Shown here: positions 1 through 11,837 of the stretch, piece by piece
Layout: the number at the start of each line of letters is the position of its first letter
Numbering within the stretch: position 1 is the first letter of the stretch
Source: Apricaphanius iberus
Taxonomy: Eukaryota > Chordata > Actinopteri > Cyprinodontiformes > Aphaniidae
Reading direction: 5' to 3'
Length of the DNA: 64,000 bases
Assembly: GCA_028564705.1 (NCBI GenBank)
Contig: JAPXFQ010000798.1
Coordinates: 165,001 to 229,000 of the forward strand
Translations under genes and position numbers: made by a program
Notes under the pieces: model-generated
The model's database searches: none
What the model was told of the DNA's origin: nothing
The model's input: only the letters and a program-made list of their open reading frames with translations

Positions 1-235
1 TCAAGAAGAAAGAACATGAGAAACTGTAGAAATACCAGAGGGTCATAGAGGAGCTAGAGAAGGCCTGGAAGCTGAAGGTGACAGCAGTACCCATGATAAT
101 TGGAGCAATGGGGTAGTGACCCTCAAACTGGAGGAATGGCTTCAGCAGATCCCTGGAATAACCTCAGAAATCTCAGTCTATAAAAGCGTGGTACTTGGAA
201 CAGTAGAGATACTGCGTGGGACCCTCAAGCTATTT
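1..235 (+). pseudogene. LINE ORF C-terminus, restriction-like endonuclease class
   Basis: Reading from base 4 gives KKKEHEKL, a stop, then KYQRVIEELEKAWKLKV and TAVPMIIGAMG. After one more stop and a frame change it continues as LKLEEWLQQIPG and ILRGTLKL. I recognise this as the extreme C-terminus of fish non-LTR retrotransposon proteins of the R4/Rex6-like class, which carry a C-terminal restriction-enzyme-like endonuclease. Two disruptions make it dead. The 5' part lies outside the window. A reverse-transcriptase piece of the same class occurs at 10745-11100 on the other strand. Confidence 0.6.
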
Positions 236-1834
236 TTTTTTGGGGGGGATAGATTATTTTTGTGTTTTGTCAAAGAAATCTGGTCAAATCTCTACAGAAA
301 CAAAGGATTGGAAATAGGAGACAAATCTATAAATGTGCATCTCTAGAAATAATGCACTGAGCAACTTCACAAAAAACATGAAGGTATGTGCCTATGGTAA
401 AAAGCACAATACTGACTCCAGTTGAGAAAAAAAAACGTCCTTCACTTGCATGGTTTGTATGTGAGCTCTATGAGTGAGTGTTGTTAGTATAGTGACTTTA
501 GAATAAGCTGGCTAATGATGTGCGGGGATCAATTAGCTAAATCTATGGGGACCTGCTGAGACAGTGAGTACTGGGACAATAAAAGCAAAATACTAGAGAG
601 ACTAAACTCCATGTCCTTACGCTATGCAGTAAGGACATGGAGATATTAGCATAAGGTCGTACTACCTACTGCAGAAGTTTCCACACATCACCTTGCTAGC
701 TGTGCATGTTCCCCCTCTGCTAATACTGCTGAAGTTGATGTAATGTCCTTTACACTGTGACCAGTAGACACCAAACAGCACCCCCAGGCCGCTTTTTTTT
801 ATTTCTGGGGAATTAACCACATCACCCTGTCCTCCATTCTGTCCACCTTCACCCAGTAGATCCACACTGGACTTATTGTATGCCAACATCAAGGAAACAC
901 ACAGTTCATCACCTCTCCCTGCTTTGAAACATAACATTAAACTAGGCCTATAAAACAACGGAGTATAGCCTACTTACCCATTGTAGAACAACCCAAGTGA
1001 CTAAATATTCTTCAACAAAAACAGGAGAAGGAGAATTTGGCTTTTGTTTACAGTCCTTTCTCTATACATGTATTTGTTATCGCTTGAACCACCAATATTT
1101 TGTGCTGTGGCTGGAGCATATTTCTTGAGACGTGCCGTACACAAAACCGCATCCAATGTAAAGGGCAGTCTGTCCAACAGCCGTACAGTAATAACGCAAA
1201 GAACCCCTGACCGAACACCTAATGCACCCATGTGAATGAGGCCTTATAGTTGGAATGGCCTAGGTCATCTTGAGCTATCTCTGTAGTTTTTTTGCAATAG
1301 GCTAAGACTTTCACATTTTGCTGCCTCTGTTTAACCCTTTTTTTATATAATTTTAAATGCTTTCTTAACAGCGTACTAATGCACATTGCGTTCTGCATCT
1401 GATTGATTGGAGGCAATTGTCAATCTCCTCCGTGTGGCATCTCCTGCACTTGCCAAATTTATGTCTGGTTATAAGAATCTCGTCGTGCAGAAGAAAAAAC
1501 AGCACAAACAACTACCCATAACTTTGTTCCTCATCCGGAAAAAGACATCAGCACCAAGACCTTCAGTGGAGAAAGACGCACCAGAGCAGGCACTGACAAA
1601 GAAACTGTGTCATATTAAAACTTTTATGTTTAAAATCTGTGAAGGTTTAAACTTTGAGAGAATTTAAACTGGTGAGAATTGTGAGTAAATGTTAACATGC
1701 AATTTGAAATGAACATATATAATTGTAAAAAAATGAAGACTACTTTGCGGCTTTCGTCTGTCACGGCTGTGGTGGAAATTTAGCGATAAGGATAATCACT
1801 GTTCTGTTTTCTTCTGTTCTGTTAATAAAATATG
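236..1834. other. intron, no gene seen
   Basis: AT-rich intronic sequence of the lrba-like gene. Short open frames here show no recognisable domain or codon signal. It contains a perfect 13-bp hairpin at 608-641. About 1000-1245 has the look of an old DNA-element remnant, but I could not classify it. Confidence 0.5.
608..641. repeat. perfect short inverted repeat (hairpin)
   Basis: Arms TCCATGTCCTTAC (608-620) and GTAAGGACATGGA (629-641) are perfect reverse complements around an 8-base loop. No poly-T tract or flanking gene suggests a terminator. It may be a relic of a palindromic MITE or chance. Confidence 0.7.
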
Positions 1835-2197
1835 ATAAGATGACACTGTATGCCTGATGATTAGGCATCAGAGATGTGTGTGTGTGCAATCTTCAGCCCT
1901 GGACATCAGGTTTGCATGGCGACCACCAGATATCTATAGATTTTGCTGACATAAGCAAGATAACTCCGTTTCCTATCGGGGCAACTGAGTCATCCTGCTG
2001 GCCTTCGGAGCTGTATCTGACGGAAGGCTTATAGTTGAATCCTATATAAGTCTGTGTCAGGCTTGGGGAAGCAGGTCAGTCCATGCAGTTGTAGTGTGTG
2101 AATACTGTAAGTCCTTGTTGATCAACAAGCCGATATTAAAACTCCTGAACTGCTAAAGGAATTCTCTCTCATCTTTTATTAATTTAAATTGATAACA
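1835..2197 (+). mobile_element. possible solo LTR
   Basis: The stretch has an LTR-like order: a TG-rich start, a TATATAAG box at about 2042-2050, then an ATTAAA polyadenylation-like signal followed by CTCCTGAACTGCT and a run of CTCTCTC, ending ...GATAACA. No internal gag/pol region or second LTR is adjacent, so it would be a solo LTR. I could not find a 5-bp target duplication and the left edge is uncertain. It could also be unrelated unique sequence. Confidence 0.35.
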
Positions 2198-2940
2198 CGG
2201 GTTATTTTTAGAAAATATCCCTGCAATAAACGAACGACCACTGCATATGTATTCATGTCAGTGTGTGCGCTCACAGCTTTCCTTACCCCCACCCCTCCAG
2301 TTTTTCCGGAATATCACCTGATAATCTGAAAGAAAATACCCTACCACAAAAAGAGGTGGTACAACAACAAGAGCTGATCTTGTTGCTAGATCTACAGCCG
2401 CAAAAATACTGGTAAAGGTTATCCGGACAAAGTCCAGAAGGTGCTTTCAGACTCAAAACTAAAAGTCCAGAAAATTGTCGTTTTTCGTGGCCTGTTTGAA
2501 AGGGGCTTAAGTGTCGCTCTAGGCAGACCAGAAGAATACCAACATGAAAAGGTGCATTTCGCGACCTAGTGTCACAGAGTAGAATGCACTTCATTTGATA
2601 ATTCAATTTTTCGAGTGACATTTCAACTGAGATAAAGACTCCCATTGTGGTTAAGCTAATAGTCTGATTATTGCCAAACTTAATTTTAGACATGCATGTA
2701 AATATACTGACAGGCAATTTTAAAACAGCTATACTCTTACTAAGAATAAGGATACATTAACACCAGCCATGTTGAGTTAATTGAATCAAACTCCAGTTCG
2801 TCTGCCCAGAAAGTTCGGTTTGTGTGGGGAAGTGTGACTGTGCAAGTGAACTCTCATTCGGACCACATAAACAAACTCCAGTCCTCCTAAAACCATAGCT
2901 CTCGCTTAGTTGAAACAAGCTGTTGGAGTTCGATTGCATA
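2198..2940. other. intron, nothing recognised
   Basis: The minus-strand open frame at 2283-2717 (144 codons) has no recognisable domain and no splice or family support. I treat it as chance. Confidence 0.5.
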
Positions 2941-3155
2941 CGGGGCGACAGTTGCTCAGGTGGTAGGAATTCGTTCTGTCATCAGTGGATTACCATTTTG
3001 AGTCCCCGCTCTGACGGTCTCAGTCATTGTGTCCTTGGGCAAGACACTTCACCCATTGCCTACTGATGATGGTCAGAGGGCCCGGTGGCACCTGTGTCTG
3101 GCAGCCTTGCCTCTGGAAAATTATCCATTGTGTGAATGTGTGTGAACTGAACAAG
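2941..3155 (+). repeat. tRNA-derived SINE
   Basis: The head GTTGCTCAGGTGGTAGG resembles a tRNA A box, and a weak B box lies near 2990. The body has CCTTGGGCAAGACACTTCAC and GTCAGAGGGCCCGGTGG, then GTGTGAATGTGTGTGAA. This is the layout of a widespread fish SINE family. It lies about 430 bp beyond the 3' end of exon E. The 3' tail is truncated. Confidence 0.7.
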
Positions 3156-3582
3156 TTGCAAAAAACCTTTGGATCGTTTGAGAACAGCGTGAATACGAAA
3201 TGCAGCAGCAAAAATCAACAACAATTTTGTTCCCCAATTGAACAGACTCTACCAGACTATCAGGTATGAATGCACCGTTAATTACATACAGTATAGCTTG
3301 GTCTTTATTCACTTATGTGACTTCTAAAGGAATCTTGCTACACTGGATTTCTACTTTTCTTTTAGATAAAATAGGAAAAATAGCTAAATACAAATTATTT
3401 TGACTTTGGCAAACCACGGTTCTACTTCCTTTAATTCTTAAATGTTTTATTGCTGTTTGGTGTTGGTCTTGAAAAAAAAAATCAGAAAATACCTTTAAGT
3501 TTGAGGTTGTAAAATGACAAAATTAGAAAAAGTTTAAGAGTATAAATAACTCTGTAAGACAATGTAGATATGCTTCACTTAC

Positions 3583-3723
3583 AATGCGGAGCAGCCACAT
3601 TAAGGTGAAGCTGGAGGTGGAGTAGTGGGTTCCATAGTGGAACTTGGGCACCTGATCATCCTCCCAGGACTCGTATCTGTCTGAAAAGAATGCTGCCCTC
3701 TTGGGATTCAGTGCTCCAATGGG
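3583..3723 (-). CDS. lrba: lrba-like exon E: BEACH domain, middle
   Basis: This 141-bp, 47-codon exon is in phase 0 at both ends, with a CTTCCAG acceptor and an ATT|GTAAGT donor. It encodes [36 protein letters not shown] and FTLMWLLRI. It follows directly on RDLSK of exon D, as in all LRBA/NBEA proteins. From memory of the family, [12 protein letters not shown] is the LRBA form, whereas NBEA carries a PPYHYNTHYST-like form; this is the main reason for naming lrba. The next expected segment (EPFTT...) was not found downstream, so that exon lies beyond the window. WDFY- and NBEAL-type BEACH proteins differ clearly here. Confidence 0.9.
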
Positions 3724-5723
3724 CTGGAAGAAAACCACAACAAAAATTTGTTTTAAAACAAGCTAAAAAATAACATGATCCAAAAATTCATCCACAAAAA
3801 TGGTAACAGAACAAATTTAATGTGAACACAAAAAGAATATAGGAAGGGACAGACATTTACAATGAATACATTTAGGGAGTATTCCCTGCAGCACAATAGT
3901 TGCAAGGGAAATGAAGAGGGCAACCAACATGCAATTTGAAATGAATATTAGATGATGTTTCCTTTAGACAAAGATCAATCCTTCCCTTCAGAGTGTTTTT
4001 TAGAGGCTTTGAAATGGAGCCCCTGCAGGTGTAGTCTGTCAGAGAAAACGAATGTGCTCCAATGAAGGAGCGCCTACAAGGAATAGCAACAGCAGAGCTG
4101 CTTTTATTAATTCTTATCTTATGCACTGCTCACATGCTCTATTTAAACCAAAGAAAAATTATGTTTAAATTGCACAAATTTTCCATTGATCTCTAAAAAA
4201 AAAAAACAATAGTCCTCTGCTCGGCTATTGTTTAAAAACTCATTTATAGAAATCACTTTCAGCCTGGTTCAATTTTTATTAGTGCTCTGCTAGACGAGCC
4301 TCATTCTCTTAACCCCCGAGTCACCCATCAATTCTTGCTAATACACACACACACGATCAATGGTAATGGAGTGATGGCTTTTTGAGGATGAGGGCCTTGC
4401 AGGCTGTGGATCAATTGGATCTCCTTCATATCACAACATGCCCGTCACAGCAAGATTCATCCCAGCCAGCTCTGTTATTGATCTGTGCAATTGTTACTGT
4501 TTTATGTGAATGCAATGGGGCGTATATTTCTGTATATATGTGCACTGGGATAGATTTCTGCACAATGCAGCTTTTTATCTATGCATATGTTTTGTTATTT
4601 TGTAAATGGTGCTCTGAAAGAGCGTAAAACACAGCGTAAAACAGTGCAAAGCCACGCTGTGTAGCTCCGTGTTGACAGTGATACACTGTGGGCTTCCTCA
4701 AGGCTGCTGGGGTGCTTGAGTACACACTGTGAATTATACATCACACCCATTGGTTTGATTTATAGCGCTAATAACAGTCGGCTCATTAAAAAAAGAAAAG
4801 GAAGAGGAGGCATAAAAAATAAAAAAGACTGAAAGTGCCACAGTGACAGAGGGGGAGAATTGTGTGCGAGTGCATGTGGGGGCCGTTTGTCCACTCGATC
4901 CCAACATTGTTTACTGCTGTAAATTACTGTGGAGCCGGCGCTCTCAGCTTACAGTAGCTCTAACGTAGCGGCTTTGACAGAGCCGTACATTACTGCTGCT
5001 CCACCACAGATTGGCCTAATATGTTGTGGCACTCTGCAGCGCTCTGATGAGCACACAGACAAATGAACCAATCTTGTAGTTTTAATTAGACAAAAGAGTA
5101 AGGCACGGAACAGAAACAAAGCAGTGCTTTGAATACGTAAACATCAGACAATTAATGCTGGATTAGTTTTAATCAGTTCCTCATCAAAAAAGAAGCAGGA
5201 ATTCACAGGAAATAGCTACACTCTGTGGAAAGCAAAGAGCAAATAAACAAAATGATACTGTATCTATGTAAAACATCCAACACAAGGAAGCATGCATTAC
5301 TCATGATCGCATTCTGGTTTAAAACTGATACAGTGCTGTGAAACTTAAACTGCTCAACATTAGCTTTTAAAACAAACAATGTACAAAATCACATGAACAA
5401 GAATAAAAAAGTGAAACTGTACAACTAAGGTCTGCATCGGGACTAGAGATGCACCAAGAATTCAGCTGGTGGCCAGAATCAGATGATATTCAGCTTGCCA
5501 CCCAACAAAACTTTCGGCTGTGGGTGACATTATCGAGAAGAGAAGACTGAAAAATGAGCTTTGTTTCAGTATCAGCGATGTGAATAAAAAAGAAGTTAGA
5601 GGAGGAGCAGTGATGACGCTTTTAAAAGAGAAGGTTGTAGGACAAGTTGATACACGTTTGTGGCATATCCAGGCTACAAAGAGCATGTGATTCTCAAAAG
5701 ATAACAAAGGCTAACTGTAAAGG
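3724..5723. other. intron D-E, repeat-poor part
   Basis: Intronic sequence between exon E and the first transposon insertion. No coding exon was found. About 4250-5130 is free of recognised repeats and mixes GC-richer and AT-rich blocks (see the candidate regulatory region). Confidence 0.5.
4250..5130. promoter_or_regulatory. candidate conserved non-coding region
   Basis: In a window crowded with transposons this block shows none. It has homeodomain-like motifs such as TTTTAATTAGACA, TTTATAGCGCTAATAACAG and TGTAAATTACTGT. In vertebrates LRBA introns are known to host the developmental gene MAB21L2 and its enhancers, so a regulatory role is plausible. This is inference only; conservation was not tested and MAB21L2 itself is not in the window. 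Confidence 0.25.
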
Positions 5724-5966
5724 TAAAACTCGAAAAATTAGAATATCATTAACTCAAATTTAAAGGTGAAACTAATATATGATATAGTCATTATATGCAA
5801 AGTGAGATATTTCAAGTTATTATTTGTTATATATTATATATATTATGGTTCAACGCAAGTCCCGAATTCAAAATTCAAGAAAATTAGATTACATGAAATC
5901 AATGAAACAAGGACTTTTAAATAGAGAAATGTAGGACCTCTGAAAAATCTAATCATGCATAGTTGA
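5724..5966 (-). mobile_element. Tc1/mariner element, outer end (split copy)
   Basis: Starts with ACTCGAAAAATTAGAATATC, the terminal inverted repeat of a common fish Tc1-like family. It continues with GTGAAACTAATATATGA and GCAAAGTGAGATATTTCAAG and runs to CTAATCATGCATA, then breaks off. The expected continuation resumes at about 12690 in the same orientation, so this is one element split by later insertions. The transposase reads on the minus strand. Confidence 0.75.
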
Positions 5967-5989
5967 TATGCAATTAAGTAACAAACACA

Positions 5990-7555
5990 ATGGAATAAAC
6001 TAGGAGGAACTAAGAAACAAAATTAATAGTCAATCTAAATTACTCATAACTAAATACAAACTCATCCAAATTGAGAAGGCATGAATCCAACTTGACCAAA
6101 ACTCGGAATTACAATCAGTTTAAATAAACTGAATTAAAAACAATGATGAAACAAATATAATGAGACAAATACACCTAAAGCAAACAAAAAACTGGAGAGA
6201 AAAAAAATTGAAACTGATAACCAGAATCAGAGGACTTGGGAACTCTGTACCAACCTGGATAGAACCACCTAGCGGTCCTCCAACAGAACCCACAAAGCTG
6301 GGATCTCAGGCCGACTGGGTTACGGTACGTAGAAAGCATAGTTCCCAGCCCAAAGGCCACCACCAACCTTTCCGTGTTTTTAACAAATTTTCCCCGCTCA
6401 GTGACACACCAACTGAGAAGCAGACCCTGGTCATTGGCAGCTCCATAGTCAAAAACGTTGCATAAGAGACACCATCTACCATAGTCAAATGTTTTCTCTT
6501 GGCCAGAACAGGCAACATAAAATCCCACCTGAAACTGCTGGCTAAGGATAAGAGTAAATACATTAAGATTGTTATTCACGCTGGTGGTAATGACACCCAG
6601 TTACACCAATCGGAGGTAACTAAAATTAAAGATGATTCAATGTGTAAGTTTGCTAAAGAGATGTCGGACTGTGTAATCTTTTCTGGTCCCCTACCGGATG
6701 GAACCAATGACGACATGTGTAGCCGCATACTGTCATTCCATAAATGGTTTTCTGAGTGGTGTTCAGCAAACAACGTGGGGTACATTGATAATTGGAAAAC
6801 TTTTTTGGGAAAACCTGGTCTGATCCGGAGAGACGGCATCCATCCGACTTTGGATGGAGCAGCTCTTCTTTCTAGGAATCTGGACAGATATATTAGTCCT
6901 TCAAAACACTGACAAACCAGACCAGGAAGCAGAGTCATAGTTTAACCCACCTCTCTGCAGCTTCTGTACTTTTAAACACTCAATACTCCATTGAGATAGT
7001 GTTTGACCAAGGCCAAAATCAAATAGATTAAAAGTTAACCTAACAAAAGCAAATTATGAAAATCTCTATTATATAAATACATATTTGACTAAACTAAAAA
7101 ACAGGGTAGATAGGTTTACTGAACATAAGATCGCTCTCCTCAAAGACACTGTTAGTAAATGACTTGATATGTGATAATAAAATGTATTTATTCTGCCTAT
7201 CAGAAACCTGGCTGCAGCAGGAGGATTTTGTAATTATAAAGGAGTCAACTCCTACCAAATATTTAAATATTCACATCTCTAGAGGTACTGGGCGCAGAGG
7301 GGGAGTTGCAACCATCTTTGATTCAGATTTACTAATTCAACCTAGACCAATTGATAGCTACAGTTCTTTTGATCATCTGATCCTTAGTTTTCTTCATCCA
7401 AGCTGCAAAAAATTAAAACAGGCAATTAATCCCAATTCTTGGATCACATCTTAGATTTTTTTCTTCTTACTGATTTAGTATCATACAATGAGGCAATTAT
7501 ATCAGGGGATTTCAATAGTCATGTGGACACCAAGGGGCAAACTCCGACTAACAGA
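5990..7555 (+). pseudogene. L2/CR1-type LINE: ORF1 esterase and 5' endonuclease
   Basis: ORF1 reads FSPLSDTPTEKQTLVIGSS (about 6396-6452), then after a frameshift 6499-6912 with IHAGGNDTQ and RRDGIHPTLDGA. These match the SGNH/GDSL esterase blocks of fish L2-like LINE ORF1; the usual GDS block is GSS here. ORF2 begins near 7164 with LSETWLQQEDF and GRRGGVATIF, and near 7500 SGDFNSHVDTKG, all motifs of the APE endonuclease. Stops and frameshifts make it inactive. The endonuclease is cut at about 7555 and resumes near 9470. The LINE itself lies inside a Tc1 element. Confidence 0.75.
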
Positions 7556-9469
7556 AAGTGAAGCCAACCAGGAAGTGGAAACAATTAAGGAGCAACTTCC
7601 CATTGACTCCCATGTTAAAAAGGCCAAATTTACAGCAAAAGTAAAAATGTTTACAGCCTGGTTCAAAATAAAAAAAAATTGGTTAGATAGTTCAGGTTTA
7701 CCAACATGACAACTCTGAGGGTTTGGATTTTTTTCTAACTCCTCAGTTTATTTGTAATTTAATCTTGAAATTCTGAATAATTAGGGGTGTGTCCTTTTGA
7801 TTGACAGGCCTGTGTAGGCCAACTCTGGTGTCTAATGGTGGCTAACTGTAGCTGATAGCTTACACCATAGTCTGTTTTCCCCCCTGCTTGATCGGGGAAG
7901 CTCTTCACAGCCTGGGACTAACGTGAAGACTTCAGCCATTTCGTGTTTCTAAACTCCACTATCCGTTGACTCTGCAGTTTATTTTCAGTTTTGGATGTTA
8001 ATCTGCACTTACTTGACTTATTTGAAGATGGCTTGCTGTGGAATTGATTACAGTAACAGAACGTCCAAGAAGTCTCTGCTTGGGGGAGGCTTTATACGGG
8101 CTGATGCTTCACCAGCTGTGAGGGGGTTCTGTCAGGTGGCCAAGAGGAATGCTGTTCTGGTCAGAGCTTTTATGTTTTTCTACACTCGAGTTGGAGCTGG
8201 CAACCGGTTGGGTAACAGCAGAGCAGCAATGCTGTGGCATCAGAGAGCGGGAGATGGCTAGATCAGGCTGGAAGACTACAGAGTCGGATTCTAGACGGAC
8301 TGGATGATCGTTGGTTAGATCAGTACTGGTGTGAGGAACACAGCTGGAGGCATGAATTAATGGATGCCTGACATGAGGTTTGTCAATAGTCTTATTTTTT
8401 AAAGAGGATCTGATTTGTCATTATGACTTTGGTTTGCTTTTTGCTGGATGTGTTGTTAAGATAAGCCCATGTCCTCACCCTCCACTGATGGTAATGGAAG
8501 TACAACTATTTTAGAAAAATGGGGCATAAGTCTCTCAACCATGGTCTTCTAGCTGAAACCAGCTATAGCCTACCTTAGCTTCAGTTAGGTCCCAAATAGC
8601 TTCCGACTAGCTTGTAGCTACGTCGGCTCGGAGCATCAACCTTCCGCCCCCAGCCTCACAGCGCCACTCTCAGATCCACTTCTTTGCCCATTTTTTGATT
8701 TACTGAGAGCTACGAGGTGAGTGACACAGAGAAGATGGCGGTGGTGGGAACTGCCCAGTTGGCTTAATTTTCCTTTCTTCAGAAACCTATGGGTGACGTC
8801 ACCCGAGGGTTAGTCCATTGTATCTACAGACTATGGTGGAAACTGAAAGTGATAGCCTAACTGCAACCTTTAATGTTATCTTATGCCCAGTTCCACAGAG
8901 TGGTCCGGTACGTATTTTTGGCTGTTCCCACCGTCAAAGTGGCCCAAGGAGCAGTACCATACCGAGCTGGAGGTGTTCCGTTTCATCTTTCGGTACCAGA
9001 GCAGGATGGTCCTGGTACGGCTGGGGTGGTGATACTGGAGTCACACAACTTAGTGCTTTCTTTGGCTAAAGTCATAACGTCACGTCTGCGACAGCTACAA
9101 AAACAACTAGTTCTCTGTTCCAGCCATTAACTTGAGTTAGTCGGTACAGGTAAAGATGGCAGCAAGCAGCAACCGAGTGTGGTCAACGAATAAGCTCCAG
9201 ACACGCGCACTTTTTTTTTTAACACTTCCTTGTCCCTGCTGTATGATGCCATAACAGCGTCTCTGCCCGCTTCGGTAGAGTCCTGTCTGTGGTGGGAACA
9301 CAGACATGAAAAATTAGCATTGCGCAATAGCGATCTGTTCCACACCGTGCCGCCTCAGACTGCTCTGGGGAAAACAGATATTAGACTCAATTGGCTTTCC
9401 TCAAAAAGTGAAGGGACCTACGCATTCGGGTCAGTACACTTTAGACGTTGTATTGACATACGGAATTGA
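7556..9469. mobile_element. composite DNA-element insertion inside the LINE
   Basis: About 1.9 kb interrupts the LINE endonuclease/RT reading. It starts with GAAGCCAACCAGGAAGTGG and includes GGGTGACGTCACCCGAGGG and repeated GGTACGG/GGTACCAG motifs, all reminiscent of non-autonomous fish DNA elements. A short frame from 8028 (MACCGIDYSNRTSKKS) faintly recalls a zinc-finger N-terminus of a transposon protein but is not convincing. Ends and target duplication were not resolved, and more than one element may be present. Confidence 0.45.
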
Positions 9470-10740
9470 GTTTGAGGAAGTAACAATTCTACATAACCCA
9501 GTCCTATCTGACCTTTTTTTTTTGGATAACTTTTGAATTTACTTTACCTGACTTGACAAATCTGAAAGAAAATGTCATTATAGTAGAACTTTATCACATA
9601 ATGCTGTAACAAGTTCGAAAGAATCTTTTCAATTCTTTCTTCCCTATGTGTCTCAGAATAACAGTGGACAGCAGTGATTCCATCACTAACCCTTCAGAAC
9701 TTGATGGTCTGGTTCAAAGTATTAGTTCCTCACTGTGTTTGGCACTAGACAGTGTAATCAGCCATAGGAGGTTTGCTCACTGGTTTAATGCAGAGTTGCG
9801 TACTTTAAAGCAGAATACTAGGAATGTGAAGAGAAAATCGCGCTCTACACTTCGAGGATTCCTATTTAACCTGGAAAAATTGTCTACATCTTTATAAAAA
9901 CACTACAACAAACTAGAAAAGCATATGTTTCATCATTAATAGAGGTAAATAAAAACAATCCTAGGTTTCTTTTTAGTACATTTGCCAGCCTTACACAGAG
10001 TCATAGCTCTGTTGAACCAACTATTCAGCCTTCTCTCAGTAGTGATTTTACTTCTTCATAAGTAAAGTAAAGTCTACTAAAATAAAAACATTGCATTCTC
10101 CCATACATGATTACTTCTCTTTCAGTAAATGAGGCAGTATCTGAGAGATCTGTAGAACTATGTCTGTACTGTTTTGATTCAGTTGAACTTTTGCAATTAT
10201 CACGAATATTAGCTTCATCTCAACCTTCAACTTGTTTGTTAGACCCAATACCAACCGAATTATTTAAGGAAGTGTTCCCTCTGGTTACTGGCCCTATTCT
10301 AGACATGATGAATCTTTCTTTCATAAATTGATAGGTACTACAGGAATTTAAGGTTGCTGTTAGGAAACCGCCCCCCAATCAAGATGACTTAGCTAATTAC
10401 AGACCTGTATCCAACCTTCCTTACGTATCCAAACTTTTTGAGAATATAGTTGCTAATCAAGTACGTAAGCATCTAAACAGCAAAAACCTGTTTCAAGAAT
10501 TTCAGTCAGGTTTTAGAGCTGATCATAGCACTGAAACAGCACTGATAAAAGTTACTAATGATATTCTAATGGCCTCAGATAATGGATTTGTGACTGTTCT
10601 GGTCTTGTTAGATCTCAGTGCTGCTTTTGACACAGTTGATCATAATATTCTCTTAGAAAGGCTCGAACATGTAGAGATAAAGGGAACAGCACTAGGCTGG
10701 TTTAAATCATATCTGTCCAACAGATTCCAGTGGACTTGTT
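9470..10740 (+). pseudogene. L2/CR1-type LINE: reverse transcriptase part
   Basis: Continuation of the LINE at 5990-7555. The translated pieces include LLDPIPTELFKE (about 10240), NYRPVSNLPYVSKLFENIV (10396-10452), FQSGFRADHSTETALIKV and VLVLLDLSAAFDTVDHNIL (10597-10653), the N-terminal fingers and palm of the LINE reverse transcriptase. It stops at SYLSNRFQ before the GVPQGS and YADD motifs, where another element begins. Several stops and frameshifts are present. Confidence 0.8.
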
Positions 10741-10744
10741 CTTT

Positions 10745-11130
10745 CCATTGAGCTGGCTTCTTAGGACTTTCCTCACTCGTATGTATTTGGCTGTTGCTGC
10801 TTCCCTTGTTGCCTGTTCAAGGTTGCCATTTGCTTGTGGCATTCCCAAATACTTGTAACTTTCCTCAATCTGCTATTGTTCCACCTACTACATTTTTCAA
10901 GCCCCAATGGCTTCCCGATGTCATTGCTGTAGGTTCTGATGGTGTGGATCAGGTACTCTAGGTCCCATTCGCTCTTAGCATACAGCTTGATGTCATCCAT
11001 GTGGAGGAGGTGGCTGATCGTATTCTTACAAGCTTGTTTTTTATATTTTTTTATATCTGCTTTCTGCTTCTCGAGTTCTACTTTAGACAAACTGTCTACA
11101 CAAAAGGTTTTTTTTTTTTATTGCACGCTG
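10745..11130 (-). pseudogene. LINE reverse-transcriptase fragment (R4/Rex6-like)
   Basis: The minus-strand frame 10773-11090 contains NTISHLLHMDDIKLYAKSE, then YLIHTIRTYSNDIGKPLGLE and KCSR. This is the catalytic palm of a reverse transcriptase with the usual YMDD changed to HMDD. The sequence around it matches the fish LINE class with a C-terminal restriction-like endonuclease. It abuts the truncated L2-like LINE on the other strand, so the two are separate insertions or a rearranged pair. Confidence 0.65.
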
Positions 11131-11440
11131 TAGCCTTTTTGTTATCCAAGGTTTTCAATCTGAATTTTGCTTTTTTTGAATGCCAACCTAACAGTGTTTA
11201 TCGTAAATTAATGTAAAAATGGAATGTGAAAAGTATTACAGGAGTCGTTTGGGTCGTTTTTTGGATACGCTTCATCCCAGCATTGCATACTAAGTTCAAA
11301 ATGAGGCTACGTTTGAGGATAGTTAAAAAATCATCTCTGGGTGTATGTGGTCACAGATATAAGCTTTTAGCTGAGGTAGTTCATTTCACTGTCATGACGC
11401 GTCTTATAACACAATACTTGAAAAGTGAAACACTGGGTGA

Positions 11441-11837
11441 AAAGTAAAACACTACTACAGCCTGGTAGCTGGTGTTCCACCACTGTGATGGTACAGATCC
11501 TTCTTTTAAGTTCTACCTTGAAGCAAAGCCTGTACTGTAAGGTCTGTAGTCTCTAGCAGCTGCATCTTGCTCAGCTTTCACCTTGCCAAAGACGACGTTC
11601 TCATGGGCGGTCCAAAGCTAGGTAGGCGAGGCCATGAGTGCTAAGTTAGCATTATGACATATGGTTGTTGGGGTTTTTCCAACTCAGGCGTTTTCTGGTC
11701 TCCCTTCTTTATGTAACTGATTCAGGGATTGGAGTTTGTATAAAATGTTCATATGCAGCATGCTTTTAGAAAACAGACTGATTTTAATAAAAGAAAACTC
11801 AGTTTTTCAAGATTTTCAATGAAGGAGAACTTTAAGA
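11441..11837 (+). repeat. dispersed direct repeat R1, copy 1
   Basis: About 397 bp, from AAAGTAAAACACTACTACAG to GGAGAACTTTAAGA, recurs in the same orientation at 59278-59678 with only scattered differences (for example ACAGACTG versus ACAGAGTGACTG near the 3' end). No terminal inverted repeats, reading frame or tRNA head is seen. It directly abuts a LINE 3' end on its right side. The family is unknown to me. Confidence 0.8.

Noticed and set aside
2283..2717. A 144-codon minus-strand frame next to the last lrba-like exon.
   Set aside because: It does not continue the BEACH domain, has no flanking splice signals in the right phase and no domain.
2941..3015. A possible tRNA gene.
   Set aside because: The A box is only approximate and the B box is poor, and SINE body sequence follows; the same holds for the heads near 25985 and 34870.
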